64,000 nucleotides of DNA, from positions 26,124-90,123 of the forward strand of contig CAIXZF010000029.1 in assembly GCA_903923925.1 (NCBI GenBank). The letters are read 5' to 3'. A program made the position numbers and the translations under genes. Below are positions 43,635 through 52,603 of the stretch, in pieces (within the stretch, counting starts at the first letter, position 1; each line of letters opens with the position of its first letter). This DNA comes from an uncultured Bacteroidales bacterium (GTDB taxonomy: Bacteria > Bacteroidota > Bacteroidia > Bacteroidales > CAIXZF01). The notes beneath the pieces were generated by a model. That model ran no database searches, was not told the DNA's origin, and was given only the letters and a program-made list of their open reading frames with translations.

Positions 43635-44903
43635 ATGAAAGAGATTAATGCTGATGAGTTCCAGAAAGAAGTTCTGGAAAGTGGTAAGGTAGTCCTTGAT
43701 TTCTATTCTACTGAATGCCCTCCATGTGAAGCAGTGGCCCCAAAGTTCGAAGGCCTGGCCATATTGTATGGAAACGACATAAAATTTCTGAAAATCTACA
43801 GGCAACAAAATAGGGATCTGGCTGAACAACTAGGTGTTAAATCATCACCAACCCTTTTGTTTTTCAATAATGGGGAACAGGTTGCTGAGTCATTATCTGG
43901 TGGAATTAAGCGAAGCGATATAATAAGCAACCTTGATTCAATGCTTTCTGCAAGCCGTGTAAATGAAATTAAAGCTGATATTAAACCAACAATTTCTGAT
44001 TTTGATGTGCTGATTCTGGGTGCTGGTCCTGGCGGGCTTACTGCAGGTTTGTACCTCTGTCAGGCAAAGGTAAATACAGTTTTAATTGATATTGCATTGC
44101 CGGGTGGGCAAGTATCTACAACTCACGAAGTATCGAATTATCCGGGTTTTATTGAACCTCAGAAAGGTTTTATGCTTTCGCATAATATGTCGGAACAAAC
44201 AAAACTTTGTGGAACAGCCTATAAGGTTGCTGTTGATGTTTCAATGGTTGATCTGGATAAAAAGGAAGTTGTTATTGATGAATTTGAAACGATCAGGGCC
44301 AAACGGATCATTATTGGAACAGGCACTTCTCCAAATCTGATCGGAATACCTGGCGAAAAGGAATATAAGGGTAAAGGGATTTCATATTGTGCAACTTGTG
44401 ATGCCAAATATTATGGTGATAAAGAAGTAGTTGTTATCGGAGGTGGGAATTCGGCAGTAGAGGAAGCTGACTTTATCAGCAAATTTGCCTCAAAAATTAC
44501 GATGGTACATCAATTCGATAAATTTACTGCCAACATGACGGCACAGGAAAAGATTTTTGCTAACCCTAAAATCACAACTTTATTTGAACATGAACCCCGG
44601 GCAATAATTAAAAATGGCGATAAAATGGAAGTTGAGGTGGAAAACCTTAAAACTTCGGAAAGAACCAGGTTAATAAGCGATGGAATATTCATTTTTATAG
44701 GGATGAAACCCAATGTAGACCTCTTTAAAAATAAACTGGAACTTGATAGTTGGGGATACATTAAAACCAATGAGGACATGCAAACCAGCGTTGCCGGTGT
44801 ATATGCTGTTGGAGATGTAATAAGTAAAAAGTACAGGCAAATAACCACTGCTGTGGCAGATGGCACAATTGCCGCTATTTCAATTGCAAAAGAATTAAAT
44901 TAA
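43635..44903 (+). CDS. Thioredoxin-thioredoxin reductase fusion
   Basis: With the start placed at ATG 43635 the protein has 422 residues. Residues 1-105 are a thioredoxin domain with active site YSTECPPCEAVAP (CPPC, unlike the usual CGPC) and SSPTLLFFNNGE with the cis-Pro. Residues 118-422 are a TrxB-type flavoprotein: FDVLILGAGPGGLTAGLYL (FAD), VSNYPGF, GISYCATCDAKYY (redox CxxC), VVVIGGGNSAVEEADF (NADPH) and GVYAVGDV. It passes electrons from NADPH to its own thioredoxin domain. In known fusions the thioredoxin domain often comes last, so the N-terminal position is less common. As part of the peptide operon it could keep peptide thiols or the SPASM enzyme reduced. Confidence 0.92.
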   Translation: MKEINADEFQKEVLESGKVVLDFYSTECPPCEAVAPKFEGLAILYGNDIKFLKIYRQQNRDLAEQLGVKSSPTLLFFNNGEQVAESLSGGIKRSDIISNLDSMLSASRVNEIKADIKPTISDFDVLILGAGPGGLTAGLYLCQAKVNTVLIDIALPGGQVSTTHEVSNYPGFIEPQKGFMLSHNMSEQTKLCGTAYKVAVDVSMVDLDKKEVVIDEFETIRAKRIIIGTGTSPNLIGIPGEKEYKGKGISYCATCDAKYYGDKEVVVIGGGNSAVEEADFISKFASKITMVHQFDKFTANMTAQEKIFANPKITTLFEHEPRAIIKNGDKMEVEVENLKTSERTRLISDGIFIFIGMKPNVDLFKNKLELDSWGYIKTNEDMQTSVAGVYAVGDVISKKYRQITTAVADGTIAAISIAKELN

Positions 44904-44920
44904 CCATTAAATATACTGTC

Positions 44921-45328
44921 ATGAGTTCTAATCAATTAATTGTAGAGCATGCAAGTCCGTTCAACGTTGAAAAAACTGTTGAAATGTTAGTTGAAGCAGC
45001 TCAAAAAAAGGATTGGCAAAATCCGGTAACACATAATTTGCAACTGTCATTGGCAAAATCCGGAAGAATAGTCAAACCAGTTCAGGTTATTGAAATATGC
45101 AAACCTGAATTTTCAGGCCAATTGCTTGAAAAAAATGATGAAAGAATTGCCTCTGTGATAATGCCATGCCGTATTTCAGTTTATGAAAAAGAGGATGGTA
45201 TTGCCTACGTAGCCATGATCGACTTTGGCGGAATCACTGCCGGAATGCCTGAAACGATCACAGGCCCGATGAATCTTGCAGCTAGTGAAACATTAGATAT
45301 TGTAAAATCTGTTGTTGGAGAGTTTTGA
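44921..45328 (+). CDS. DUF302 domain protein
   Basis: A 135-residue protein of the DUF302 family: SPFNVEKTVEMLVEAAQKK at the start and, near the middle, VEICKPEFSGQLLE, then VIMPCRISVYEKEDGIAYVAM. There is no signal peptide in this copy. DUF302 proteins are frequent near sulfur and heavy-metal genes, but their activity is not known. Two Cys residues (ICKP and MPCRI) are in the conserved positions. The gene is 17 bp after the thioredoxin-reductase fusion and ends the operon at a strong bidirectional hairpin. Confidence 0.82.
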   Translation: MSSNQLIVEHASPFNVEKTVEMLVEAAQKKDWQNPVTHNLQLSLAKSGRIVKPVQVIEICKPEFSGQLLEKNDERIASVIMPCRISVYEKEDGIAYVAMIDFGGITAGMPETITGPMNLAASETLDIVKSVVGEF

Positions 45329-45347
45329 TGCTATCCGGCTGTTAAAT

Positions 45348-45380
45348 TGAAAAGGCGTTTCGGTTTGAAACGCCTTTTCA
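45348..45380. terminator. Bidirectional terminator
   Basis: A perfect 14-bp stem (TGAAAAGGCGTTTC and GAAACGCCTTTTCA, loop GGTTT) with A and T flanks, between the convergent DUF302 and DUF2892 genes. Confidence 0.9.
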
Positions 45381-45387
45381 GTTTAAA

Positions 45388-45591
45388 TTACTTTTTCTTA
45401 TTCGTGTTGATTCCTAATAAAGGGTATAGTGGACAAACACTTATCAAACTGGTTAGTACGAAAACTCCTGCAATTACTAAAAGGATAATTCCCAATGTAC
45501 CCGTAATAATGTTAGTGAAATAAAGAGCAGCAATAATTACGGCAAGCAGTATCCTGATTCCCTTGTCAATAGCACCTATGTTTTTCTTCAT
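45388..45591 (-). CDS. DUF2892 (YgaP-like) small membrane protein
   Basis: A 67-residue protein with two membrane helices. The DUF2892 pattern is clear: MKKNIGAIDKGIRILLAVI, a Gly-rich turn (ITGTLGIILLVIAG), and the conserved end SLISVCPLYPLLGINT with the Cys-Pro-x-Tyr motif. In YgaP this region anchors a rhodanese. Stand-alone copies are common near sulfur genes. It is divergent from the DUF6132 gene, and the 20-bp box lies between them. Confidence 0.88.
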   Translation of the reverse strand: MKKNIGAIDKGIRILLAVIIAALYFTNIITGTLGIILLVIAGVFVLTSLISVCPLYPLLGINTNKKK

Positions 45592-45640
45592 TACAAAAAT
45601 GGTTTTAGTTAGGTTTAATAATTATACAAAAATACAAATA

Positions 45641-45685
45641 AAGTGATACTAAAGCGATTTAATGTTATTATTTTTAGTACTTTTG
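45641..45685. promoter_or_regulatory. Second copy of the 20-bp box with -7 element
   Basis: AAGTGATACTAAAGCGATTT (45641-45660) is identical to 41392-41411 at 19 of 20 bases. TACTTTTG at 45678-45685 gives a -7 element for the DUF6132 gene. On the other strand TATTTTTG at about 45627-45634 could serve the DUF2892 gene, so the box may act on both. Confidence 0.7.
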
Positions 45686-45731
45686 CCTTCTATAATTACA
45701 ATTAATACAATCAAAATCAACAATACGCAAT

Positions 45732-45968
45732 ATGAGCAATAACTGTGAAGTGAGTGGCGAAGAAAAAAATATCAGGGAGAGAATGAAAACCTGGTCGTTC
45801 TGGAAGACCTATGTTGCAGTTTTAGTGGGAGGGATAGGCGGCTTTTTATATTACCGCTTCGTCGGATGTTCTTCAGGTACTTGCGCGATAACAAGCAATC
45901 CTTATGCAAGCGTATTTTTTGGTGCTTTTTTTGGATACTTCCTGGTAAACAGGCCATGTGCCTGCTAA
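45732..45968 (+). CDS. DUF6132 small membrane protein
   Basis: A 78-residue protein with two short membrane helices joined by a Cys-bearing loop: VGGIGGFLYYRFVGCSSGTC, then ITSNPYASVFFGAFFGYFL. This is the DUF6132 pattern. The family is usually found near sulfur, metal or redox genes in Bacteroidota, but its role is not established. The protein ends NRPCAC. The promoter shares the 20-bp box with the peptide operon, so it is probably part of the same regulon. Confidence 0.82.
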   Translation: MSNNCEVSGEEKNIRERMKTWSFWKTYVAVLVGGIGGFLYYRFVGCSSGTCAITSNPYASVFFGAFFGYFLVNRPCAC

Positions 45969-45998
45969 TAAAATGAAATAACTTGGCTTATCTGATGT

Positions 45999-46697
45999 TT
46001 AACCAACTTCACTGATTTTGTATAGCCTGGCAAAGTCGAGAATCTCAAATGATTTCCCACAAGAAGAAATTAATCCATCATCTTTAAAGTCTTTCATAAT
46101 ACGAATAACACTTTCAGTTGACATTCCTGTTAACTCAGCCAGGTCGTTTCTTGATAATGGCAGTTCAAAGGAATTGTTACCGAAAACTCTCCTGGCAAGA
46201 CAAAGTAAAATGTCGGCAAGGCGACCATGTAATTGTTTCTGGGAAATGCAGAAAAACCGGCCGTAGGTTTGTGCCGTATTTTCGTTAAGAATACTCAGAA
46301 TGCGGAATGCAAATTTTGCATTTTGTGAGAGGATCTGTTTAAAAACGGAAATATCGATAAGTTCAACGGAACAATTAACATAAGTGGCAACAGAGTAGGG
46401 AAAAGTGATATTCCCTTCATAAATTGCAGGTAAGCCAATCATATTTCCGGATGGCGTGATTGTTAAAATTAGGTTCCTGGGATTACCTTCCAGATATTGC
46501 TTTACAAGTCCGCTCTGAAGAAAAATTATATGAGAAGCAAAGGCACCTTGTTTACAGATAATTTCACCTTTTTTGTAAACAACTGTAACAGAGTTATTTT
46601 CAACAAGGTTCTTTTCACTTGATGTGAGCAAGTCAAAACAGCTGTTCTGAATTGGATTCGGGTCACATTTTGTAGTAATCTCAGATTCTTTTTTCAT
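45999..46697 (-). CDS. Crp/Fnr family transcription regulator
   Basis: A 232-residue regulator. Residues 30-150 form a cyclic-nucleotide-binding-like barrel (KKGEIICKQGAFASHIIFLQ), and residues 160-225 a Crp-type winged helix (LPLSRNDLAELTGMSTESVI, RIMKDFKDDGLISSCGKSFEIL). Four Cys residues lie in the first 115 residues (11, 20, 48 and about 109), but their spacing is not the classical FNR cluster. Relatives respond to oxygen, nitric oxide or redox state. Located between the boxed promoters and the respiratory genes, it is the leading candidate to control them. That link is inference. Confidence 0.88.
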   Translation of the reverse strand: MKKESEITTKCDPNPIQNSCFDLLTSSEKNLVENNSVTVVYKKGEIICKQGAFASHIIFLQSGLVKQYLEGNPRNLILTITPSGNMIGLPAIYEGNITFPYSVATYVNCSVELIDISVFKQILSQNAKFAFRILSILNENTAQTYGRFFCISQKQLHGRLADILLCLARRVFGNNSFELPLSRNDLAELTGMSTESVIRIMKDFKDDGLISSCGKSFEILDFARLYKISEVG

Positions 46698-46757
46698 TCA
46701 GTGCTGATTGCTTTTCAGCACAAATTTATCATATTTTTTACTGCGTTTGGTCAAGAT

Positions 46758-49442
46758 TTATTCCCATTCAGGCAGAATACATTTGACCGACAGTTTTATT
46801 CCTGCAAGTCCCGGATATTTTAAACTGCGACGTATTTCAGACGAGTTCTCCTGATGACAGCTTAAACAGCTGCCAACAGTTAAAATTTTGCGTTGTTCTA
46901 TCAGATTAAAAGGCCTGATATTTTTGCGTGTGGAGGTTATTCCTTTTCGTTCTTTCAGAAATGGTATCCAGGCATCTTCGGGAATTCCATCAAATTTAGT
47001 ATTGATAAACTGAGGTTTGAAACTCCATCGGCCATTATTTTCTTTAATAGTGTACCGAAGTTCTCCTCTGCCATAACCTATTGCGATAGGATCGTTGTGA
47101 CATGATTTGCAGGATCTTCCTTTTTTCTGAGTCGTATGGCCTGAGGCTGGTGCATACAAACGTTTCCAGATTGTGTCTGATTTTTCGTTAAATGATTTTT
47201 TATCAACTGATAGAATCATGCCCGGGCTCATTGTATAAACCTGATTGTTACGTATTCCAAGAACAGGCTTATCGGCAAAATATTTACCTGAATATTCTAC
47301 CCAGCACCCTTTTGTTAAAGCCAGATTTAACATATCCCAACCTTCGGTTTCAGGTTCATAACTATTGTGACAGCCAATGCATTGAGGTACCCAACTTGTA
47401 TGGCAGGCTTCACAACTTAATCTGGAATGAACTTTACCCTCGTTGCAAGTAGCAGAAGGAGGCTTTAGTGGAAGCTTCAGTGAAGTCAATTTTGTAACTA
47501 ATATTTTTGAACCGTCGCTTTCAATCTGAGTATTAATTAGTGGTCGCTTGTTTTTTTCTGTGAATATGACATTGTTGTTTTTAACCTTAAGCCCGCGAAG
47601 TCCGGCAATTAGTCGGGATTCATTATCAATTTCATTAAACGCAGCAATATTGTCTGTTGTAAGAGAATGACAATCAATGCATTGTATGTTAACAGCATCT
47701 TCCTTATGCAAATAATGCTTACCGTCGCCCATTAATTCATAGGATCCATGACAATCAATGCATGCCATTCCTTTCTGGTGATGAACATCCGGACTGATAA
47801 ATTCAAAAACTCTTTTATCAGGTAGTATTTTGAAATGTTGCTTTTTACTGACTTGATTTTCAGTTAGGTTAGTTTCATGCCAGCCTTCATAACTCATTGA
47901 TATTCTTCCTGACCGACTATGACAACTTTGGCATTTGTCATTTGTAATTGACAGGTCAATATTGGGATGAAACCTCGGATTGATGTCACTTTTACTTTTA
48001 ATTTGAGCAAGTTCCAACCTGGCTTCTTTTGTATAGGTGAGATGGCAGGCATTGCATCCACCACCTCTATCAAGCCAGGCAGCTGGTCCCGGGATGTTTT
48101 TTTCATTTCCAAGATGACAACCTACGCAAAGATTTTTCAAGTGTTTATCTGCTGGAGATTCAGCAATATTCTCTAAACTACATTCATTATCCTGATCTTT
48201 AGTTTCTCCGAACACAAATCTGTCGACACTGATAATTCCACTTAACCTTGACATAAGGCTGTTTGCAACTCTATAATTTATACCGGCGTGGCAAGTTGCA
48301 GAACCACAGCTTAATGCAGCATTTGACAAATTTCCCGGAACTTTTTCCATCCCAAGATGTGCTTGATTTTTATTTAGTGTAAATGGATCTCCCCTATGAC
48401 AGGTATAGCATCCCGTTTGAAGCGGATTGTGTGAGTCGGAGAGTCCTTTTATTTTATAATGGCAACTCAGGCATCCTTCGGTTCTGCCCTGAACAACAAA
48501 CAGTTTATAAACATTTCCATTGAAATTAACAGTTTTGAATTTGAAGGCGGATCTGGTTTTATAATTTTTATCTCCGGGCAATTGCCATTTCCAGTTCTCA
48601 CCGCGGAAATAATACCCGATAATGGATAGAATAAGATAAACTGAAAGCAATATCAGGTATAGAATTTTAATATTTTTATGATTCTTCTGACCTGAAACAG
48701 GTAAAAAATAAAACAACAGAAAGACCAGTAATGTTAATAAAATTAAAAAACCGGGATTATTTAAGTGATATAAAATCTCTTGTGTTCCTACAAAATACCA
48801 AGGGCCTTTTAATATAATTTCATCCTGGGTTTGTAATCCAGCCTCAAAGAAATAACTCAGGAAAGAAATGATAATTAATGTTATCAGCAGAGTTGAAATT
48901 TTTACCCAAATTGTGCGTACATGGTCATAAACAGCAATTAGGAGTATTATAGTTGCTGTTGAAATGTGGTGAACATAGATGAGCTGAAAATCGCCTTCTT
49001 TGCCCAGAAAAGTTGTACTTAGAATTTTTCCGGCAATTGGAATTGTTTGAAGTAAGTCTGCTATTATCCTTTTTGCCTGAAGGCTGTCGGCATCCGCCTT
49101 CAGTATAAAACCTGAAAGCATTGCATATCCAATTGCAAGTATAGAAATTGTTAGAATTAACCAGGTTGCCCTTTTTAGGATCTTATTTTCGGATGATTTT
49201 CGTAAATGATCATAAATATGAATGAAGGTAAGTATCAGGAAGAACTGAGCACTCCAGAAATGGATATTCCGTATAAAGGAAGCAAATGGGTTTGCAGTTA
49301 CAAGCCTTGACAATGAAATGTAAGGAGCTGATACATCATACGGTATGGCCAGAATAATGCCTGAAAAGATACAGACCAATAAGGAGGCTGTTGCAATCCA
49401 GCCCCAGGTGTCAAATAACAGCGATCTGAAAAAATTCCTCAA
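46758..49442 (-). CDS. Cytochrome b fused to a twelve-haem c-type cytochrome
   Basis: An 894-residue protein starting at TTG 49442 (no ATG is in frame before an upstream stop). Residues 1-280 are a b6-type cytochrome b with subunit-IV-like helices. The haem ligands are His61/His75 (14 apart) and His159/His174 (15 apart, as in b6), and GPWYFVGTQEIL resembles the quinol-site PWYF of subunit IV. Residues 320-894 carry eleven CxxCH motifs (for example CLSCH, CYTCH, CVGCH, CNACH, CIDCH) and one CX4CH (CGSATCH). The c-haem part should face the periplasm and receive electrons from quinol through the b haems and a Rieske protein. A Rieske gene lies upstream in the same direction. I know no common protein with this arrangement. 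Confidence 0.88.
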   Translation of the reverse strand: MRNFFRSLLFDTWGWIATASLLVCIFSGIILAIPYDVSAPYISLSRLVTANPFASFIRNIHFWSAQFFLILTFIHIYDHLRKSSENKILKRATWLILTISILAIGYAMLSGFILKADADSLQAKRIIADLLQTIPIAGKILSTTFLGKEGDFQLIYVHHISTATIILLIAVYDHVRTIWVKISTLLITLIIISFLSYFFEAGLQTQDEIILKGPWYFVGTQEILYHLNNPGFLILLTLLVFLLFYFLPVSGQKNHKNIKILYLILLSVYLILSIIGYYFRGENWKWQLPGDKNYKTRSAFKFKTVNFNGNVYKLFVVQGRTEGCLSCHYKIKGLSDSHNPLQTGCYTCHRGDPFTLNKNQAHLGMEKVPGNLSNAALSCGSATCHAGINYRVANSLMSRLSGIISVDRFVFGETKDQDNECSLENIAESPADKHLKNLCVGCHLGNEKNIPGPAAWLDRGGGCNACHLTYTKEARLELAQIKSKSDINPRFHPNIDLSITNDKCQSCHSRSGRISMSYEGWHETNLTENQVSKKQHFKILPDKRVFEFISPDVHHQKGMACIDCHGSYELMGDGKHYLHKEDAVNIQCIDCHSLTTDNIAAFNEIDNESRLIAGLRGLKVKNNNVIFTEKNKRPLINTQIESDGSKILVTKLTSLKLPLKPPSATCNEGKVHSRLSCEACHTSWVPQCIGCHNSYEPETEGWDMLNLALTKGCWVEYSGKYFADKPVLGIRNNQVYTMSPGMILSVDKKSFNEKSDTIWKRLYAPASGHTTQKKGRSCKSCHNDPIAIGYGRGELRYTIKENNGRWSFKPQFINTKFDGIPEDAWIPFLKERKGITSTRKNIRPFNLIEQRKILTVGSCLSCHQENSSEIRRSLKYPGLAGIKLSVKCILPEWE

Positions 49443-49486
49443 TCTTGAATTGATCTGAAAGCACGGAAATTACAATGATTTTCCTG

Positions 49487-52459
49487 TTAATTTGCAGTAA
49501 CAACAAGTTTTCTTGTAATTATCTGTTTATCAAGTAATATACAGACAAAATATACGCCACTTTTTAATAAGTTAAGATCGAGCCTGGTTTGACCTCTAGC
49601 AATATATTCTTTCCGTACTAATTGTGTTTCTGTATTCATTATCAGAATTTCATTTGTATTCTCCGGAATCAGAATGGTAAAAGTGCCATTAGTTGGATTT
49701 GGATAAACCAGCAATTCCGATTCATTTTCAAGTGAGGGAATATCTGTTAAATTGTCGCTGTGAAGATTGGCAAGAAATAAATCATAATATCCAGCATTTT
49801 GAAGAGAGTTTGTTCCAAAATTCAATGCTGAACTGCTAAAAGAGCCAGAAATGTAGATGTTGCCAATATTGTCGCCACTGATTCCATATGAAGTTTCGAT
49901 GCCTTCGCTTCCAATGCTTTCAGCCCACATTGCTACTCCGAAAGGGTTGTATTTTGAAATAAAGATATCGCCTGAGCCTGCATTTGTCAGTACTGTTCCA
50001 GCAGTGGATATTGAGGGGCTGTCGAATCCGCCTGTAACATAAATATTATCCGATTGATCGGTAAAAAGTCCGTTACCACTTTCATTCCCAGCGCCACCCA
50101 TCCGATTGGCCCAGAAAATAAATCCATCAGGATTCAATTTTGTCAGGAACATATCATTTGTACCTGAAGAAATATTTGAAACAGTGTAATTATCGAAGTT
50201 TAATGTTGCACCTAAAAAATAGCCGGTAACGATAATGTTATGTGAATTATCCGTCTTTATCGATAGGCCTTCTTCGTAAGCATCGGTGCCAAAGGATTTT
50301 GCCCATATTAAATTACCATCATTTGAGTATTTTAGAATGAAGACATCGCTATTACCCTGATTGTTTAGTAAAGCTCCTCCCGGATTTATAGTACTGCTCA
50401 AAAAACTCCCTGTAACGTATAAGTTGGTATTGTTATCACATGCAATAGAATTGCCTGCCTCGTAGCTGCTGCCACCAAATCCCCTTGCCCAAATTACATT
50501 TCCGTTAACATCCAATTTTGTGATAAAAATATCGCTGTTTCCTGAGGATGTATTGGTTAAGGTAATTGACCCGAAATCAATAGTGTTGCTGGAAAAGTAG
50601 CCAGTTAAATACGTATTGCCACTATTGTCATTAGAAATGGAATATGCTTCATCGTTATCAGTTCCACCAAAACATTTTGCCCAGAGAATAGCTCCCGCTG
50701 CATTATATTTTGTCACAAAAATATCTGCCAGACCCTGATTTGAGAGAGTTTCACTTCCAAAGCTGAGCGAAGAACTTGTATAACCACCTGCAATATAAAT
50801 ATTCTCATTATTGTCGGTACTTATAGTATAAGCAGCTTCATTCCCTGTGCTTCCAGCACTGTCAGCCCATATCAGATTACCGGTTGAATCGTATTTAACA
50901 AGAAATATGTCATATCCACCATAGGCGGAATTTGTAATCGATGTAGTTTCAAAAGTGATATCAGGACTGCCGAAATATCCAGTCATTATCACATTTCCGC
51001 TATTATCAGTTGTTACATCGTATGCCTCTTCTATTCCACTTCCGGCTGATGATTTTGCCCACAGGATATTTCCTGAAGAATTTAATTTAACTGTAATAAT
51101 ATCTGAATATCCGGGTGCAAAATTTGAAAATGTACTTGTTCCAAGATTTATTGTTCCACTACTATAATATCCTGTAAATGTTATATTTCCTGATCCATCA
51201 GAAGAAATTCCATAACTTTCTTCATTACCGTTGCTCCCGTATGAATTTGTCCATAATACATTTCCAAGGGCATCAAACTTTACAATAAAAATATCGGTTC
51301 CGCCTGAATTTGGATGTGTGGCGTTTCCAAATGTAATTGAAGAACTGGTGAAGCTTCCGGTAAGTATCACGTTTTCAGAATTATCTACAGTAATGTCATA
51401 AGCTGCTTCATTTGTAGTACCACCCGCGCTTTTGGCCCAGAGTGCTATTCCTGCCTGGTTGTATTTTGTAATAAAAATGTCACTATTCCCTGCAGAAGCA
51501 TTGGTTAAGGTTGTAAAACCAAACGCAATTGTGGGACTTGAAAAATATCCTGTAAGGTAAATTACATTGTTATTATCTATGGCAAGTTTATAGGCTTCGT
51601 CGCTGCCGGTGCCGCCCGCCTGACGAGCCCAGGTAATATTACCCGCACTATTATATTTAACAAGGAAAATGTTGGAAAATCCTATATTGGTTAAAACTGT
51701 AGACCCAAAGCTTAATGAAGTGCTGTTAAAACTACCGGTTACGATTACATTGCCATTCGCATCGGCTTTAACTCCAAATCCTGCCTCACTATAATCCCCA
51801 CCAGCACTATTAGCCCATACAACATTTCCGGAAGGGTCGTATTTAACGATGTAAAAATCGTAATATCCTGATGCTGTATTTGTGAACATATTGTTCCCAA
51901 AGGTGATAGAAGGACTCCCAAAATAGCCTGTTACAAAAGCATTTCCGCTAGCATCCGTTGTTATTGAATATCCTTCCTCATGACCAGTCCCCCCTGCACT
52001 TTTTGCCCATAGCAGAGATCCTTCAGGATTAAATTTTGCGATAAAAATATCAGTATAATTAACAGCTGCATTCGTTAGCACTGTGCTGTCAAATGATAGT
52101 GTATTTCCAGCAAAATATCCTGTAATAAATATATTCCCGCTGTTATCTGTTGCAATGTTGTATGCTTCTTCATTCCCACTGCTGCCAAAACTTTTAGACC
52201 AAAGGAATGTGCCTGATGGATTGTATTTAATTATAAAAATATCAGCTGCACCTGCATTATATAGTGTTGTATTTCCAATTTTAAGAGCTGTACTTGTAAA
52301 CCCACCAGTAACATAAGTATTTCCACTGATATCTGTTGCTGTTGAATATCCGGCTTCGTTTCCACTTCCGCCTGCCCTGAGCGACCATGACCAATTTGTT
52401 CCATAACCAGAGAGCGTTAATAGAGTTAGTACTATTGAAATGCTAAGGTAGTTTTTCAT
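49487..52459 (-). CDS. Large secreted SBBP-repeat protein with T9SS sorting domain
   Basis: A 990-residue exported protein. A signal peptide (residues 1-21) precedes about eighteen repeats of roughly 48-50 residues, each with a WAKSAGG-like start, a YDITVDNSENVILTGSF-like centre and a DIFIVKYD-like end. This is the SBBP beta-propeller pattern. The last 75 residues form a type A sorting domain (LLVYPNPTNGTFTI, LKSGVYFVCI, TRKLVV). It will be carried over the outer membrane by T9SS. It lies between the Rieske gene (144 bp upstream) and the cytochrome b gene (44 bp downstream) on one strand, an odd place for such a protein. No enzyme motif is seen. Confidence 0.9.
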   Translation of the reverse strand: MKNYLSISIVLTLLTLSGYGTNWSWSLRAGGSGNEAGYSTATDISGNTYVTGGFTSTALKIGNTTLYNAGAADIFIIKYNPSGTFLWSKSFGSSGNEEAYNIATDNSGNIFITGYFAGNTLSFDSTVLTNAAVNYTDIFIAKFNPEGSLLWAKSAGGTGHEEGYSITTDASGNAFVTGYFGSPSITFGNNMFTNTASGYYDFYIVKYDPSGNVVWANSAGGDYSEAGFGVKADANGNVIVTGSFNSTSLSFGSTVLTNIGFSNIFLVKYNSAGNITWARQAGGTGSDEAYKLAIDNNNVIYLTGYFSSPTIAFGFTTLTNASAGNSDIFITKYNQAGIALWAKSAGGTTNEAAYDITVDNSENVILTGSFTSSSITFGNATHPNSGGTDIFIVKFDALGNVLWTNSYGSNGNEESYGISSDGSGNITFTGYYSSGTINLGTSTFSNFAPGYSDIITVKLNSSGNILWAKSSAGSGIEEAYDVTTDNSGNVIMTGYFGSPDITFETTSITNSAYGGYDIFLVKYDSTGNLIWADSAGSTGNEAAYTISTDNNENIYIAGGYTSSSLSFGSETLSNQGLADIFVTKYNAAGAILWAKCFGGTDNDEAYSISNDNSGNTYLTGYFSSNTIDFGSITLTNTSSGNSDIFITKLDVNGNVIWARGFGGSSYEAGNSIACDNNTNLYVTGSFLSSTINPGGALLNNQGNSDVFILKYSNDGNLIWAKSFGTDAYEEGLSIKTDNSHNIIVTGYFLGATLNFDNYTVSNISSGTNDMFLTKLNPDGFIFWANRMGGAGNESGNGLFTDQSDNIYVTGGFDSPSISTAGTVLTNAGSGDIFISKYNPFGVAMWAESIGSEGIETSYGISGDNIGNIYISGSFSSSALNFGTNSLQNAGYYDLFLANLHSDNLTDIPSLENESELLVYPNPTNGTFTILIPENTNEILIMNTETQLVRKEYIARGQTRLDLNLLKSGVYFVCILLDKQIITRKLVVTAN

Positions 52460-52603
52460 CTTCTGTATTTAATGAGTCTGAGTTTCAGAATGAAATCAAT
52501 ATTGAATTCACCAGCAAAATTAGCTTGGCTCTTTCAATGTCCATTTACAGAATTTAGTTAAAATTGTATGAGATTTTAATACAGACTAAAAATTTATAGT
52601 CAT

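Noticed and set aside
49487..52459. The many ~150-bp repeats as a CRISPR array or tandem DNA repeat
   Set aside because: They are in-frame, diverged protein repeats of the SBBP type with a signal peptide and T9SS tail. No CRISPR array was seen anywhere in the window.
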